Shown: positions 14,586 through 22,894 of the stretch, in pieces
How the letters are laid out: each line of letters begins with the position of its first letter
Numbering within the stretch: the first letter of the stretch is position 1
Origin: SZUA-217 sp964194555
Lineage (GTDB): Bacteria; Actinomycetota; Acidimicrobiia; Spongiisociales; ZC4RG35
NCBI GenBank assembly: GCA_964194555.1
Contig: CAXMMT010000019.1
Coordinates: 1 to 36,838, forward strand
Direction of reading: 5' to 3'
Length of the DNA: 36,838 nt
Program-made: the position numbers and the translations under genes
Notes under the pieces: model-generated
The model's input: the letters and a program-made list of their open reading frames with translations, nothing else
Databases searched by the model: none
What the model was told of the DNA's origin: nothing

Positions 14586-15877
14586 GAGTTGTCCTCGGCC
14601 GGTGGAGTTATGTTGACTCGGTCCACCCGGAATCCGTCAACCCCGACCACCTCGAACCGCCAGCCGTCGATTTCCACGGTGTCACCGAGGTCAGGGAGAT
14701 GCTCCAGTAATGCTGTGATCAGACCGCCCAGCGTCTCGTACCGACCCTCGGGCCACTCGAAGCCGAGGGCCGCTTCAACCTCGTGCCGATGGAGGAGACC
14801 GGAGAGCTCACCAGGCTTCGAGGAAACCGGGGATGGCAGACGGTCGTGCTCATCCCTGATCTCACCAACGATCTCTTCGAGCAGGTCCTCCGACGTGACT
14901 ATGCCCGCCGTTCCCCCGTATTCGTCGGTCACGACGGCCATCCCCGAGCCCCGGGTTCGGAGTTCGAACAGGACAGTCTCGAGCGGCTGACTGTCCGGGA
15001 TGACGAGAGCGGGCCGCATGTGATTGACGATCGGTTCCGACCCCCGCTGCTCGGCCGGAACTCGCAAACTGTCTTTTACGTGTGCGACCCCGAGGATCTC
15101 GTCGAGGTCGGAGCCGAAGATCGGGAACCGGCTGTGCCCGCACTCGATGGATGCAAGCTGGATGTCCGCAACGGTTGCAGACGAGGGGAGACCGACAATC
15201 TGCACCCTGGGGACCATGACATCGGATGTGAGGTTCTCCGCGAAGGTTATCGACCGAGTGAGCAGACCGAGCTCGTCGTCGCTGAGGAGGCCGTCCTCTC
15301 CGGAGGCCCGGATAATGAGCTCCAGCTCCTCTATCGAGCGAACACCGGCCAACTCCTCTCTGGGTTCGATTCCCATCATTCGCACTGCTCGGTTCGCGGC
15401 GGCGTTGAGCACCCGGATCAGGGGAGACAGTGCACCGTTGACCATCAGCATCGGTATTCCGACTCGCTGAGCAGTTTGATAGGGGTAGGTGATGGCGAGG
15501 TTCTTGGGGACCAGTTCGCCAAACACGAGTTGCATGGAGGTGCCGAGGGCAAGTGCGAGAACGATGGTCAGTGTCGGTATCAATTCCTCCGAGAAAGGGA
15601 GCCACTGAAGAAACGGCTCGATTACCGGGCCGAGAGTCTGCTTGATGACGAGGCCGAGAATCAGCGATGAGAGCGTTATTCCCAGCTGAGCCCCGGATAG
15701 ATGAAACGACAATTTGGAAAGACCGTTGAGAATGCGGCGGGCTCTACGGTCGCCCTCTTCGGCCTTTCTGGTGACCCGACTTCGTTCAACGGTTATGAGC
15801 GCGAACTCGCCGGCAACGAAGAAAGCGTTGATCGCCAGGAGAAACGCGACGAGAGCCAGACCGGCGGCTGTACTAAT
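14582..15877 (-). CDS. CNNM/CorC family membrane protein, apparent ATT start
   Basis: A paralogue of its downstream neighbour: CNNM membrane domain, CBS pair (TSDVMVPRVQIVGL...HSRFPIFGSDLDEILGVAHVKDSL; GMAVVTDEYGGTAGIVTSEDLLEEIVGEI) and CorC_HlyC domain. The first usual start in frame is TTG at 15712, which would delete the first membrane helix. The frame is open to a TGA just past 15889 and encodes STAAGLALVAFLLAINAFFV, matching MSVLAVVVAVFLIFINGFFV of the paralogue residue for residue. No ATG, GTG or TTG exists there; ATT at 15877 aligns with the paralogue's ATG and has AGAAGG nine bases upstream. From ATT the protein has 431 residues, close to the paralogue's 435. Confidence 0.85.
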   Translation of the reverse strand: MSTAAGLALVAFLLAINAFFVAGEFALITVERSRVTRKAEEGDRRARRILNGLSKLSFHLSGAQLGITLSSLILGLVIKQTLGPVIEPFLQWLPFSEELIPTLTIVLALALGTSMQLVFGELVPKNLAITYPYQTAQRVGIPMLMVNGALSPLIRVLNAAANRAVRMMGIEPREELAGVRSIEELELIIRASGEDGLLSDDELGLLTRSITFAENLTSDVMVPRVQIVGLPSSATVADIQLASIECGHSRFPIFGSDLDEILGVAHVKDSLRVPAEQRGSEPIVNHMRPALVIPDSQPLETVLFELRTRGSGMAVVTDEYGGTAGIVTSEDLLEEIVGEIRDEHDRLPSPVSSKPGELSGLLHRHEVEAALGFEWPEGRYETLGGLITALLEHLPDLGDTVEIDGWRFEVVGVDGFRVDRVNITPPAEDNS

Positions 15878-15886
15878 GGGTGGGCG

Positions 15887-15939
15887 CCTTCTGGATCACG
15901 GTTGGGGGGTCACACTAATGCCCGCGAGTTTCCTGTCAC
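15887..15939 (-). promoter_or_regulatory. Promoter and ribosome-binding site for the ATT-start CNNM gene
   Basis: On the minus strand GTGACA (15934-15939) and TAGTGT (15912-15917) are 16 bases apart, a fair -35/-10 pair. AGAAGG (complement of 15887-15892) lies nine bases before ATT 15877. Together they give a leader of about 28 bases and decide the start codon. Motif-based only. Confidence 0.5.
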
Positions 15940-15973
15940 ACCCCTCTCTTAGGGTGAGGTCAGGAGGTCAGAA

Positions 15974-16162
15974 ATGTTGATTGATTGCGAACAGTGCGCC
16001 ATGTTGGATACCAGCGCCTGTGATGAGTGTGTCGTGACCTGTCTTCTCGGTGCCGGCCCGGTGGATCTCAGCGACAGTCAGGCCGAGGCCATCAGTAATC
16101 TCGCCGATGGAGGACTCGTACCCCATCTGCGTCTCATTCCCGCGGAGCGCCGGGTGTCCTGA
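15974..16162 (+). CDS. Small Cys-rich conserved protein
   Basis: A 62-residue protein with the pattern MLIDCEQCAMLDTSACDECVVTCLL: paired C-x2-C and C-x2-C motifs plus one further Cys, fitting a small metal-binding (Zn or Fe-S) knuckle. Similar short Cys-rich proteins are common in actinobacteria, with no known function. A strong AGGAGG (15962-15967) six bases before the ATG supports it as real, and TAGGGT (15950-15955) could be its -10. It is divergent from the CNNM pair. Confidence 0.75.
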   Translation: MLIDCEQCAMLDTSACDECVVTCLLGAGPVDLSDSQAEAISNLADGGLVPHLRLIPAERRVS

Positions 16163-16180
16163 TTGACATGCGCTCCGCGT
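16141..16180. terminator. Inverted repeat at the end of the Cys-rich gene
   Basis: Perfect 10-bp arms CGCGGAGCGC (16141-16150) and GCGCTCCGCG (16171-16180) with a 20-base loop. It covers the stop codon of the small Cys-rich gene and precedes the next gene. It has no T run, so it could be a weak or Rho-assisted terminator or a 3' stabilising hairpin. Confidence 0.35.
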
Positions 16181-16208
16181 GCAAGGGTCCCGGTTACCCT
16201 CGGTTTTC

Positions 16209-16502
16209 ATGGTCAAGGTGTACGCGGTCGTCCTCGTTGTCGGGATCGTCGGTCTTCTGGTGGTGATCATGGGTGGCGCTTTCGCCGAGAACGTGGGCCA
16301 TCCGGAAAGAGACCCCGGTGAGTTGATGGGAGTCAGAGGCAAGGCCGCGATCGGCGCTCTTGTCGGTTTTGGCATGGGTGGCATGTCCGCGGAGTTTTCT
16401 CCACTCGACTTCACATGGCAGCTTTCGCTTCTCCTTGCCGTCATCGCTGCTGTTCTATCGGTGGCGTGGGTTCGTTATGCGGTCGGTCAGGCGGAAGGCT
16501 GA
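16209..16502 (+). CDS. Small two-helix membrane protein of unknown function
   Basis: From ATG 16209, a 97-residue protein with a membrane helix at about 3-24 (VYAVVLVVGIVGLLVVIMGG), a Gly-rich hydrophobic middle (AAIGALVGFGMGGMSAEF) and a second helix at about 70-88. I do not recognise it. TACCCT lies nine bases before the ATG, so the mRNA may be leaderless; the longer frame from 16179 overlaps that motif. The stop overlaps the phosphoesterase start by one base (TGATG), so they are probably co-expressed. Confidence 0.65.
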   Translation: MVKVYAVVLVVGIVGLLVVIMGGAFAENVGHPERDPGELMGVRGKAAIGALVGFGMGGMSAEFSPLDFTWQLSLLLAVIAAVLSVAWVRYAVGQAEG

Positions 16503-17290
16503 TGCTCTTCGTTTCCGACGTCCATGGCGCCATGAAGCCACTCCGACGACTCGTTGAGAGCGACGAGGAGGTGATCATCCTGGGTGATCTGGCCAACCTG
16601 ACCGACTACAGGAGTGGCGAGGGGGCGGTTGCCGATGTTCTTGGGCTCGAATTTGCCCGCGCCTCGGCGCAAGCTCGAGCTTCGGGGGACTATGCCGGGA
16701 TGCGAGCCCTCTGGATAGAGCGTGTCGGCGAGAACGTCGAAGGGGTTCGAGCCGAGATCGGCCTGGCAATTGATCGTCAATACGACGAAGTCGCAGTGGC
16801 GCTCTCAGACGGCGCCGGTCTTGTGATTCACGGGAATGTCGACCGGCCGAGCCGACTGAAGGAGGCTCTTCCGGCTGGCTTTCGATACGTCCATGGTGAG
16901 TCTGTCGAGATAGACGGTCTCCGGTTTGGCTTTGTTGGTGGCGGTGTCGAGACACCGCTGCAAGTAGAAGGTGAGGTCTCCGACGAGGAGATGTCTTCGC
17001 TTCTCGACGGGCTGGGTTCGGTCGACGTCTTGTGCACCCATGTGCCTCCAGCAGTTCGTTCGATGCGACGCGATGTGATCACCGGAAAGGACGAACGAGG
17101 GTCGGGCCCGATCCGAGACTACCTGGTGGAGCATCAACCTCGTTTTCATCTGTTCGGGGATGTCCATCAGCCGCAAGCCACCACCTGGCGGGTGGGTGCG
17201 ACGCGATGTTTCAACGCCGGGTACTTCCGGGCCACGGGCAGGTTCCTTCGTCTCGAATCCGAAATGGTTCATGTCGGCCGTATTCGTTAG
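16502..17290 (+). CDS. Calcineurin-like metallophosphoesterase
   Basis: A 262-residue protein with the dinuclear-metal motifs of the family in order: D-x-H (SDVHG, residues 5-9), G-D (LGDLAN), G-N-x-D (HGNVDRP), a histidine in CTHVPP, and G-D-V-H-x (FGDVHQP, replacing the usual G-H-x-H). It hydrolyses phosphomonoesters or diesters; the substrate is unknown. ATG 16502 begins right at the first motif; longer frames upstream overlap the previous gene. Confidence 0.85.
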   Translation: MLFVSDVHGAMKPLRRLVESDEEVIILGDLANLTDYRSGEGAVADVLGLEFARASAQARASGDYAGMRALWIERVGENVEGVRAEIGLAIDRQYDEVAVALSDGAGLVIHGNVDRPSRLKEALPAGFRYVHGESVEIDGLRFGFVGGGVETPLQVEGEVSDEEMSSLLDGLGSVDVLCTHVPPAVRSMRRDVITGKDERGSGPIRDYLVEHQPRFHLFGDVHQPQATTWRVGATRCFNAGYFRATGRFLRLESEMVHVGRIR

Positions 17291-17335
17291 CGATGTACAC
17301 CACTAGCCTCGGCGATTCGATGACGAGCGGGGAAC

Positions 17336-17773
17336 ATGCCTGAAGGAACCTTTTCGACTCTGGAGATCGATGCCGCGCCCGAGGCGCTCTACGACGCTGC
17401 TGCCGACGTGGCTGCCTATCCGGAATGGGCCACAGGCGTCAAGGAGGTCGAAATCCTGGAAAGTGACGAGAGTGGCCGGGTAGACCGGGCCCGATTCGTG
17501 CTCGAAGGATTCGTGAAAGAGATCAGATACGTCCTCAAATACACCCACCACCGACCCAACGTGCTCAGCTGGGTTGCCGAGCCCAGCGACGATCTCGAGA
17601 TGCTGGAAGGTTCCTACCAGTTCACCTCCCTGGATGATGCGACCGAGGTCGTCTACTCCCTGACGGTGGAACCCAACTTCAAGGTTCCCGGGTTTCTCAG
17701 GCGACAAGCGGAGAAGCAGATTGTCACAACGGCACTCCGCGGCTTGAGAAAGAGAGTCACCGAAGGCGTCTAA
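17336..17773 (+). CDS. SRPBCC (polyketide cyclase/dehydrase-like) lipid-binding protein
   Basis: A 145-residue START/Bet v1-like protein: FSTLEIDAAPEALYDAAADVAAYPEWATGVKEVEIL at the N-terminus is the classic SRPBCC start, and the long C-terminal helix VPGFLRRQAEKQIVTTALRGLRKRV closes the pocket. Actinobacteria carry many such proteins, often beside the ArsA-like ATPase gene as here (27 bases apart). Ligand unknown. TAGCCT about 35 bases upstream may be the -10. Confidence 0.85.
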   Translation: MPEGTFSTLEIDAAPEALYDAAADVAAYPEWATGVKEVEILESDESGRVDRARFVLEGFVKEIRYVLKYTHHRPNVLSWVAEPSDDLEMLEGSYQFTSLDDATEVVYSLTVEPNFKVPGFLRRQAEKQIVTTALRGLRKRVTEGV

Positions 17774-17799
17774 GTGCGTATTTCTATTGGAGAGCACTA

Positions 17800-18978
17800 G
17801 TGAGGATCGTTCTGGTTACCGGCAAGGGCGGCGTTGGAAAGACCACTGTGGCTGCATCCACGGCCCTAGCCTCGGCCGACGCCGGATACAGGACACTCAT
17901 CACCTCGACCGACCCGGCACACTCCCTGGCCGACGCCATCGCCATCAGCCTCGGATCGAAGCCGACGCGGGTGGTAGAGCGTCTCGACGGTCAGCAGATC
18001 GATACCCAACAACAACTCGACAAATACTGGGGCGCCATCCGCAATCAGTTGATGGACGTCCTCGACTGGGGCGGCGCCGCCGGAATCGAGGCTGAGGAGT
18101 TTCTCGTTTTCCCGGGTATGGACGAGCTGTTCGCCCTTCTCGAGGTAAATCGTCATGCCAGGTCAGGAGACTATGACGTGGTGGTCGTGGACTGCGCTCC
18201 CACAGCCGAGACCCTTCGGCTTCTTTCGCTGCCGGAGGTGTTGTCCTGGTATTTCGAGAAAGTCCTGCCGACGGAGCGACGCATCATGAAGGCCGCACGA
18301 CCCCTGTTGACCCGGCTGACGGACCTGCCCATCCCCGAAGACGAGGTGTTCAGCGCAGCGCAGTCGGTGTTCGAGGGCATCGAAGAGGTCAAAGAACTCA
18401 TGTCACAGCCCGAGATCACTTCGGCACGGCTTGTGGTGAACCCTGAGAAAATGGTGATCGACGAAGCTCGCAGAACGTATAGCTACCTCAGTCTTTTTGG
18501 CTACGGCGTGGATGGCGTGGTGATAAACCGGATTCTTCCGGACATGGTCGCGGACCCTTATTTCGAGCGATGGCGTGCCATCCAGAAAGGGCATCTCGAC
18601 GAGATCGATGATGCGTTCGCAGACGTGCCACGTTTGCGTTTGAGATTGTTTGACGACGAGATGATCGGCGTCGACAGGCTTCGACTGATGGCTTCGGAGC
18701 TCTACGGCGACAACGATCCGGTGTTTGGGTTCGAGGCAGTCAGTCCGTTCCGGATCACTGAGAGAAACGGCGCTGTCACAATGGAGTTGGATCTTCCGCT
18801 GGTCGAGAAAGCGGATCTCGATGTGTTCCGGCACGGTCGCGAGCTCTATGTGCGTCTCGGTCCCTACCGGCGATCCTTCATACTTCCAGATGCTCTACAT
18901 CGGAGAGAGGTGATCCGTGCACGTCTCGAGGGCGGAGGGTTGCATGTGACATTCGGAGACCCGAGTGGTGAAGCCTGA
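17800..18978 (+). CDS. ArsA/Get3-type ATPase with HSP20-like C-terminal domain
   Basis: A 392-residue ATPase. The P-loop GKGGVGKTT with deviant-Walker lysine Lys9 is at residues 8-16, switch I STDPAHSLADA follows, and VVVDCAPTAETLRLLSLPE is the A-motif Asp region. The last 80 or so residues (ITERNGAVTMELDLPLVEKADL...YVRLGPYRRSFILP) form an HSP20-like beta domain typical of actinobacterial and cyanobacterial ArsA homologues. No arsenite-binding cysteine triad is evident, so a protein-targeting or chaperone role is more likely than arsenite export. It starts with GTG 17800 after GGAGAG (17789-17794). Confidence 0.88.
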   Translation: MRIVLVTGKGGVGKTTVAASTALASADAGYRTLITSTDPAHSLADAIAISLGSKPTRVVERLDGQQIDTQQQLDKYWGAIRNQLMDVLDWGGAAGIEAEEFLVFPGMDELFALLEVNRHARSGDYDVVVVDCAPTAETLRLLSLPEVLSWYFEKVLPTERRIMKAARPLLTRLTDLPIPEDEVFSAAQSVFEGIEEVKELMSQPEITSARLVVNPEKMVIDEARRTYSYLSLFGYGVDGVVINRILPDMVADPYFERWRAIQKGHLDEIDDAFADVPRLRLRLFDDEMIGVDRLRLMASELYGDNDPVFGFEAVSPFRITERNGAVTMELDLPLVEKADLDVFRHGRELYVRLGPYRRSFILPDALHRREVIRARLEGGGLHVTFGDPSGEA

Positions 18979-19163
18979 TGGAATCCTCCCCGACCATCAC
19001 AGCTCTGGCCCGGGCGAGCCGCCGGGCCGTCTACCACCTGCTTCAGGCCGGCGTCGAAGGCCTGAAGGCCATCGAGGCGGTCATCGAGGAAATAGGCGCA
19101 ATAGGGAACGAAGATGGCCATCATGAGCGAGACTCCAGCCGACAGAAGATTGAGATCGAATGA
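18978..19163 (+). CDS. Small helical protein co-transcribed with the ArsA-like ATPase
   Basis: A 61-residue protein, mainly helical (ITALARASRRAVYHLLQAGVEGLKAIEAVIEEI), with a charged tail. Its ATG overlaps the ATPase stop (TGATG at 18976-18980) and its stop overlaps the next start (ATGA at 19160-19163). This tight coupling makes it a real gene, possibly a partner of the ATPase. The amphipathic helix could bind membrane or the ATPase; no family is recognised. Confidence 0.7.
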   Translation: MESSPTITALARASRRAVYHLLQAGVEGLKAIEAVIEEIGAIGNEDGHHERDSSRQKIEIE

Positions 19164-19588
19164 CTGACGAGCCCAAGAGCCTTCGACCGGATGATGTTCT
19201 CCCACCCGAGGGAGCGAGCCTTCAGAGCAAACGTCTGGTGGCAGACGCAGCGCTGATGCTGCCGAACATCCTCAAGCTGGTCGGGCGGCTACTGCTCGAC
19301 CCGCGTGTGCCTCGCCGGGCGAAGATCACTCTCGGAATGGCCGCCGCCTATGTGGTCAGCCCCATCGACTTGATCCCCGATGTGATCCCGGTCATCGGCT
19401 GGGCCGACGATGTTCTGCTTGTCCTGTTCGCTGTCGACTCGTTGATCGAGCGAGCCGGTCCCGAGATTGTCGAGGAGCATTGGGATGGTCCGGGTGATCT
19501 CCTCAGTCTTATTCGAGAGGCGGTCGGGCTCTCGCGCTCTATCATGCCAAAACGCCTCACCGCCATCATCGACCGTCTCTCCGGCTGA
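19160..19588 (+). CDS. YkvA-like DUF1232 membrane protein
   Basis: A 142-residue protein with the DUF1232 signature AYVVSPIDLIPDVIPVIGWADDVLLVLFAVDSL (about residues 62-95), a hairpin of two hydrophobic segments with the SP-x-DL-x-PD turn. Before it comes a basic segment DPRVPRRAKITLG typical of the family. Function unknown; such proteins are small integral membrane factors. It ends the ArsA-like operon and is followed by a short GC-rich hairpin. Confidence 0.82.
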   Translation: MTDEPKSLRPDDVLPPEGASLQSKRLVADAALMLPNILKLVGRLLLDPRVPRRAKITLGMAAAYVVSPIDLIPDVIPVIGWADDVLLVLFAVDSLIERAGPEIVEEHWDGPGDLLSLIREAVGLSRSIMPKRLTAIIDRLSG

Positions 19589-19590
19589 CC

Positions 19591-19607
19591 GACCACAGGC
19601 GGTGGTC
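19591..19607 (+). terminator. Short GC-rich hairpin after the DUF1232 gene
   Basis: GACCAC (19591-19596) and GTGGTC (19602-19607) with a five-base AGGCG loop, three bases after the TGA. It has no T run, so termination is uncertain. Confidence 0.3.
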
Positions 19608-19672
19608 CGGCGCTGAATCTGCCGAGGTTGCCAACCCCCTCGGATGCCCTGGTCTAGCTTGAAAGATTCCTT

Positions 19673-20845
19673 ATGGATTTCCGCCGCATCGGATCACTGC
19701 CCCCTTACGCCTTCGCCGAGGTGAATCGACGCAAGGCAGAGGTTCGACTCCGGGGCACCGATGTCATCGACCTCGGATTTGGCAATCCCGACATCCCGTC
19801 CCCCGATCAGGCGGTTGAGACCCTGATCAGGGAGGCGCGTCAGCCGTCCAATCATCGCTATTCGGTTTCGAGGGGGATTCAGGATCTGAGGGAGGCTCTT
19901 GCAGGTCGTTATTCGAGGAGATTCGGGGTCGAACTGGATCCGGAGACGGAGGTCATTTCCACGATTGGCGCCAAGGAGGGTCTGTCTCACCTCATGTGGA
20001 CCCTGGTTCAGCCCGGTGATGCCGCCATCGTTCCGGAGCCTTCGTATCCGATCCACCTCTACGCCCCGATCATCGCGGGCGCCGAAGTCAGGAAGGCGCC
20101 GATCGGATCTGAGGAGGACTATTTCGAGATAGTCAACAGGATGTTCCGCAACTCCTGGCCTCGCCCCCGGGTGATAATCGTCAGTTTCCCGCACAACCCG
20201 ACCACCAAGACCGTGGACCTCGGCTTCTTCACCCGACTTGTTGATTTCGCGAAGACAAACGACGTCATCGTGGTGCATGATTTCGCATATGCGGACATCG
20301 CCTTTGATGGCTATCGGCCACCTTCGATCCTGGAGGTTCCGGGAGCCAAGGATGTGGCGGTCGAGCTCTACTCGCTGACCAAGGGCCACTCGATGGCCGG
20401 TTGGCGTGTCGGCTTTCTGGCCGGCAACGCCGAGGTGGTGGGTGCGCTCGCCAAGCTCAAATCCTATCTCGACTACGGGACGTTCCAACCGATCCAGATG
20501 GCTGCTGCCGAAGCGCTGGCCACCGGTGACGGTTTCGTCGCTGAAGTCAACGAGACATACATGTTGCGTCGAGACGCACTGGTAGATGGACTGGCAGACA
20601 TCGGTTGGAAGGTCGAAAAGCCTGCCGGGACGATGTTCGTGTGGGCGGAGGTGCCCGGCCCTTATGATCATATGGGCTCCCTGGAGTTCTCCATTCATCT
20701 GCTGGATCACGCCGGTGTTGCCGTTAGCCCCGGTGTTGGATTCGGACAGTCAGGGGAGGGGCATGTCCGCTTCGCCCTTGTTGAGGACGTCGCCCGAATC
20801 GAACAGGCCACCGATCGGATCGGCGAGTCCCTGGATCGTCTCTGA
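19673..20845 (+). CDS. Class I/II PLP aminotransferase (AlaC/DapL-like)
   Basis: A 390-residue fold-type I aminotransferase. Features are FGNPDIPSP near the N-terminus, the PLP-contact NPTTKTVD, DFAYADIAFDG with the PLP-pyridine Asp, and SLTKGHSMAGWRVGF with the Schiff-base Lys and phosphate-binding Arg. The AYADIAF and SLTKGHSMAGWR features point to the AlaC/LL-diaminopimelate-aminotransferase-like group (glutamate-pyruvate type), not classic AspC. TAGCTT about 20 bases before the ATG at 19673 may be the -10. The precise amino acid substrate is inferred. Confidence 0.85.
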   Translation: MDFRRIGSLPPYAFAEVNRRKAEVRLRGTDVIDLGFGNPDIPSPDQAVETLIREARQPSNHRYSVSRGIQDLREALAGRYSRRFGVELDPETEVISTIGAKEGLSHLMWTLVQPGDAAIVPEPSYPIHLYAPIIAGAEVRKAPIGSEEDYFEIVNRMFRNSWPRPRVIIVSFPHNPTTKTVDLGFFTRLVDFAKTNDVIVVHDFAYADIAFDGYRPPSILEVPGAKDVAVELYSLTKGHSMAGWRVGFLAGNAEVVGALAKLKSYLDYGTFQPIQMAAAEALATGDGFVAEVNETYMLRRDALVDGLADIGWKVEKPAGTMFVWAEVPGPYDHMGSLEFSIHLLDHAGVAVSPGVGFGQSGEGHVRFALVEDVARIEQATDRIGESLDRL

Positions 20846-20902
20846 AACCTGCCCAAGCCGACAGGACCGGAACCGTCGATTCGGGCGCCCTACCATCCGG
20901 GA

Positions 20903-21928
20903 ATGGCCTTTGCAGATGGGATAGCCGACTTTCGCTCCGACACGGTGACCCGCCCGACTCCCGAAATGGTCGAGGCGATGGCTTCCGCACCGCTGGGGGA
21001 TGACGTCTATCGAGACGACCCGACGGTGAACGCCTTGGAAGAGGAGTCAGCGAGGGTCACCGGCAAGGAAGCAGCCATATACGTGCCGACCGGGACGATG
21101 GGCAATCAGCTCAGCATCATGCTCCACACCAACCCCGGCGAGGAGATCCTGGCGCACGAGATGAGCCATGTGCGCTCGGTGGAGGCAGGAGCCCCTCAGG
21201 CTCTGTCGGGTGTGGCTTTTCGAACAGTGTCGGGCGATGGTGGTCAGATCACGTCGGCGGACGTCGACCAGGCGATGTCGATGGCCGGGTTCTATCCGAG
21301 AATCGGACTCCTGATCTGGGAGAACACCCATAATCTTTCCGGCGGACGAGTTGTTCCCATAGAAACGATGGAGGCAACCTCGTCGACCGCGCGGGGACAT
21401 GGGCTGACCATCCACATTGACGGTGCACGCATATTCAACGCGGTAGCGGCAACGGGCGTGCCGGCCGACCGATGGGCCGGGGTGGCCGACACGATCCAAT
21501 TCTGTTTCTCGAAGGGGTTGGGCGCACCCGTCGGGTCGATCGTCTGCGGAGAGCGGGCGGCAATCGATGAGATCAGATACTTGCGAAGCCGGCTGGGTGG
21601 CGGAATGAGACAAGCCGGCGTCATCGCGGCTGCTGCTCGAGTTGCCCTCGACAGGCGGGATCGACTCATCGAAGATCATGTTCTGGCCCGGGAGCTGGCA
21701 TTGCTGCTGACCGATCGACTACCCGGCAGTGTTGACGTCGACTCGGTCGAGACCAACATGGTGAGAGTTGATTTCTCCAGAGTGGGGCTCTCATGGCTTG
21801 AGCTCAGCGATCGTCTCGTCAGTGCCGGGATCAAGGCCAGCGTCCCTAGGGGTGGCGCATGGCGCATCGTTACCCATCGGGACGTCGACGCCGCAGACGT
21901 CGAGCGGCTAGTAACCCAACTGGTTTGA
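20903..21928 (+). CDS. ltaE: Low-specificity L-threonine aldolase
   Basis: A 341-residue PLP enzyme cleaving L-threonine or allo-threonine to glycine and acetaldehyde. Family hallmarks: FRSDTVTRPTPEMVEAMASAPLGDDVYRDDPTVNALEE at the N-terminus, PTGTMGNQLSI, ENTHNLSGGRV, the PLP Asp in IHIDGARIFNA, and the Schiff-base Lys in FCFSKGLGAPVGS. Length matches LtaE. The ATG at 20903 follows the aminotransferase by 57 bases; TACCAT (-10-like) lies about 14 bases upstream. Only 17 bases separate it from fabD, so some read-through into the fab operon is likely. Confidence 0.93.
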   Translation: MAFADGIADFRSDTVTRPTPEMVEAMASAPLGDDVYRDDPTVNALEEESARVTGKEAAIYVPTGTMGNQLSIMLHTNPGEEILAHEMSHVRSVEAGAPQALSGVAFRTVSGDGGQITSADVDQAMSMAGFYPRIGLLIWENTHNLSGGRVVPIETMEATSSTARGHGLTIHIDGARIFNAVAATGVPADRWAGVADTIQFCFSKGLGAPVGSIVCGERAAIDEIRYLRSRLGGGMRQAGVIAAAARVALDRRDRLIEDHVLARELALLLTDRLPGSVDVDSVETNMVRVDFSRVGLSWLELSDRLVSAGIKASVPRGGAWRIVTHRDVDAADVERLVTQLV

Positions 21929-21945
21929 TTGCGGTCGGATAGCAG

Positions 21946-22881
21946 GTGAGTCTCGGAGTTCTTTTCCCGGGTCAGGGAAGTCAGTTTGTCGGCATGGGCG
22001 CAGACTTGTTCGAAGCGCGTGCCGGCCTGCTCGGCGACCAATCGGATCAGATCCTCGGATGGTCTCTCCGTGAGATGTGTCTGGAAGGCCCCGACCAGGA
22101 TCTCACGCGAACCGAGCATGCCCAGCCCGCTCTCTTTGCGCTCAGCTATGCCTTGTGGGACATCCTTGCCGAAGCCCTCCTCTCACAGCCGGCAGGTGCC
22201 GCCGGCCACTCCTTGGGTGAATACACCGCATTGACCGCAGCGGGTGGTGTCGGGTATGAGACGGCGCTTGAGGTCGTGACACGGCGAGGCAAAGCCATGG
22301 CGGCCGCCGCCGACCTGGAACCGTCGGGCATGGCCGCCCTGATGGGCGCCGACGAGGATCTGGCAATGTCGATAGCCACCCGGCGTCAGGAGGATGGGGG
22401 GCGACTCGAGGTGGCCAACATCAACGCTCCCGGCCAGATGGTCCTGGCCGGAGGTGCTGACGACATCAACTGGGTCGTCACCAATGCCAGGGATCTGGGT
22501 GTGAGGAGAGCAATACCTCTGAAGGTGGCCGGAGCCTTCCACTCGTCGTTCATGGAGCCTGCTGCTGATGAGGTGGCCGGTGCGCTGACCGAGCTCGAGG
22601 TTGACCGTCTTGCCTTCCCTGTGTGGTCGAACACAACTGCAACCCAACATGATCCTGGGATGGTTCCCGAGCTGCTCATCCGTCAGATGGTGTCGCCGGT
22701 GCGATTCAGCGATTGCCTCCTCGGGATGGCAGCCGCCGGCATCGACACCTTCGTCCATGTGGGACCGGGAGACGTGACGGCGGGGATGGCCCGAAGATCT
22801 GTGAAGAACTCGACCGTGGTTGTCGTGTCCACGATCGACGACATCCCGGCCGCAGTGGAAGTCATCGGTACCATGGCGTGA
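21946..22881 (+). CDS. fabD: Malonyl-CoA:ACP transacylase FabD
   Basis: A 311-residue acyltransferase. GQGSQFVGMG is at residues 9-18, the nucleophile is Ser89 in GHSLGEYTAL, RRGKAMA supplies the conserved Arg, and AGAFHSSFM supplies the catalytic His. It loads malonyl onto ACP for fatty acid synthesis. It starts with GTG 21946. It is the first gene of fabD-H-G-acpP-F and ends 13 bases before fabH. Confidence 0.95.
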   Translation: MSLGVLFPGQGSQFVGMGADLFEARAGLLGDQSDQILGWSLREMCLEGPDQDLTRTEHAQPALFALSYALWDILAEALLSQPAGAAGHSLGEYTALTAAGGVGYETALEVVTRRGKAMAAAADLEPSGMAALMGADEDLAMSIATRRQEDGGRLEVANINAPGQMVLAGGADDINWVVTNARDLGVRRAIPLKVAGAFHSSFMEPAADEVAGALTELEVDRLAFPVWSNTTATQHDPGMVPELLIRQMVSPVRFSDCLLGMAAAGIDTFVHVGPGDVTAGMARRSVKNSTVVVVSTIDDIPAAVEVIGTMA

Positions 22882-22894
22882 TTCAGGAGTGTCC

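Noticed and set aside
15362..15376. GGGTTCGATTCCCAT resembles a tRNA T-arm
   Set aside because: It lies inside the CNNM coding sequence and no acceptor or anticodon arms can be formed around it.
16164..16169. TTGACA as a -35 for the membrane protein at 16209
   Set aside because: The distance to TACCCT is 25 bases, too long for a standard promoter.
17787..17800. TTGGAGAGCACTAG, the exact complement of the first 14 bases of repeat copy C
   Set aside because: No other part of the repeat is present; GGAGAG here is best read as the ribosome site of the ArsA-like gene. A remnant cannot be excluded.
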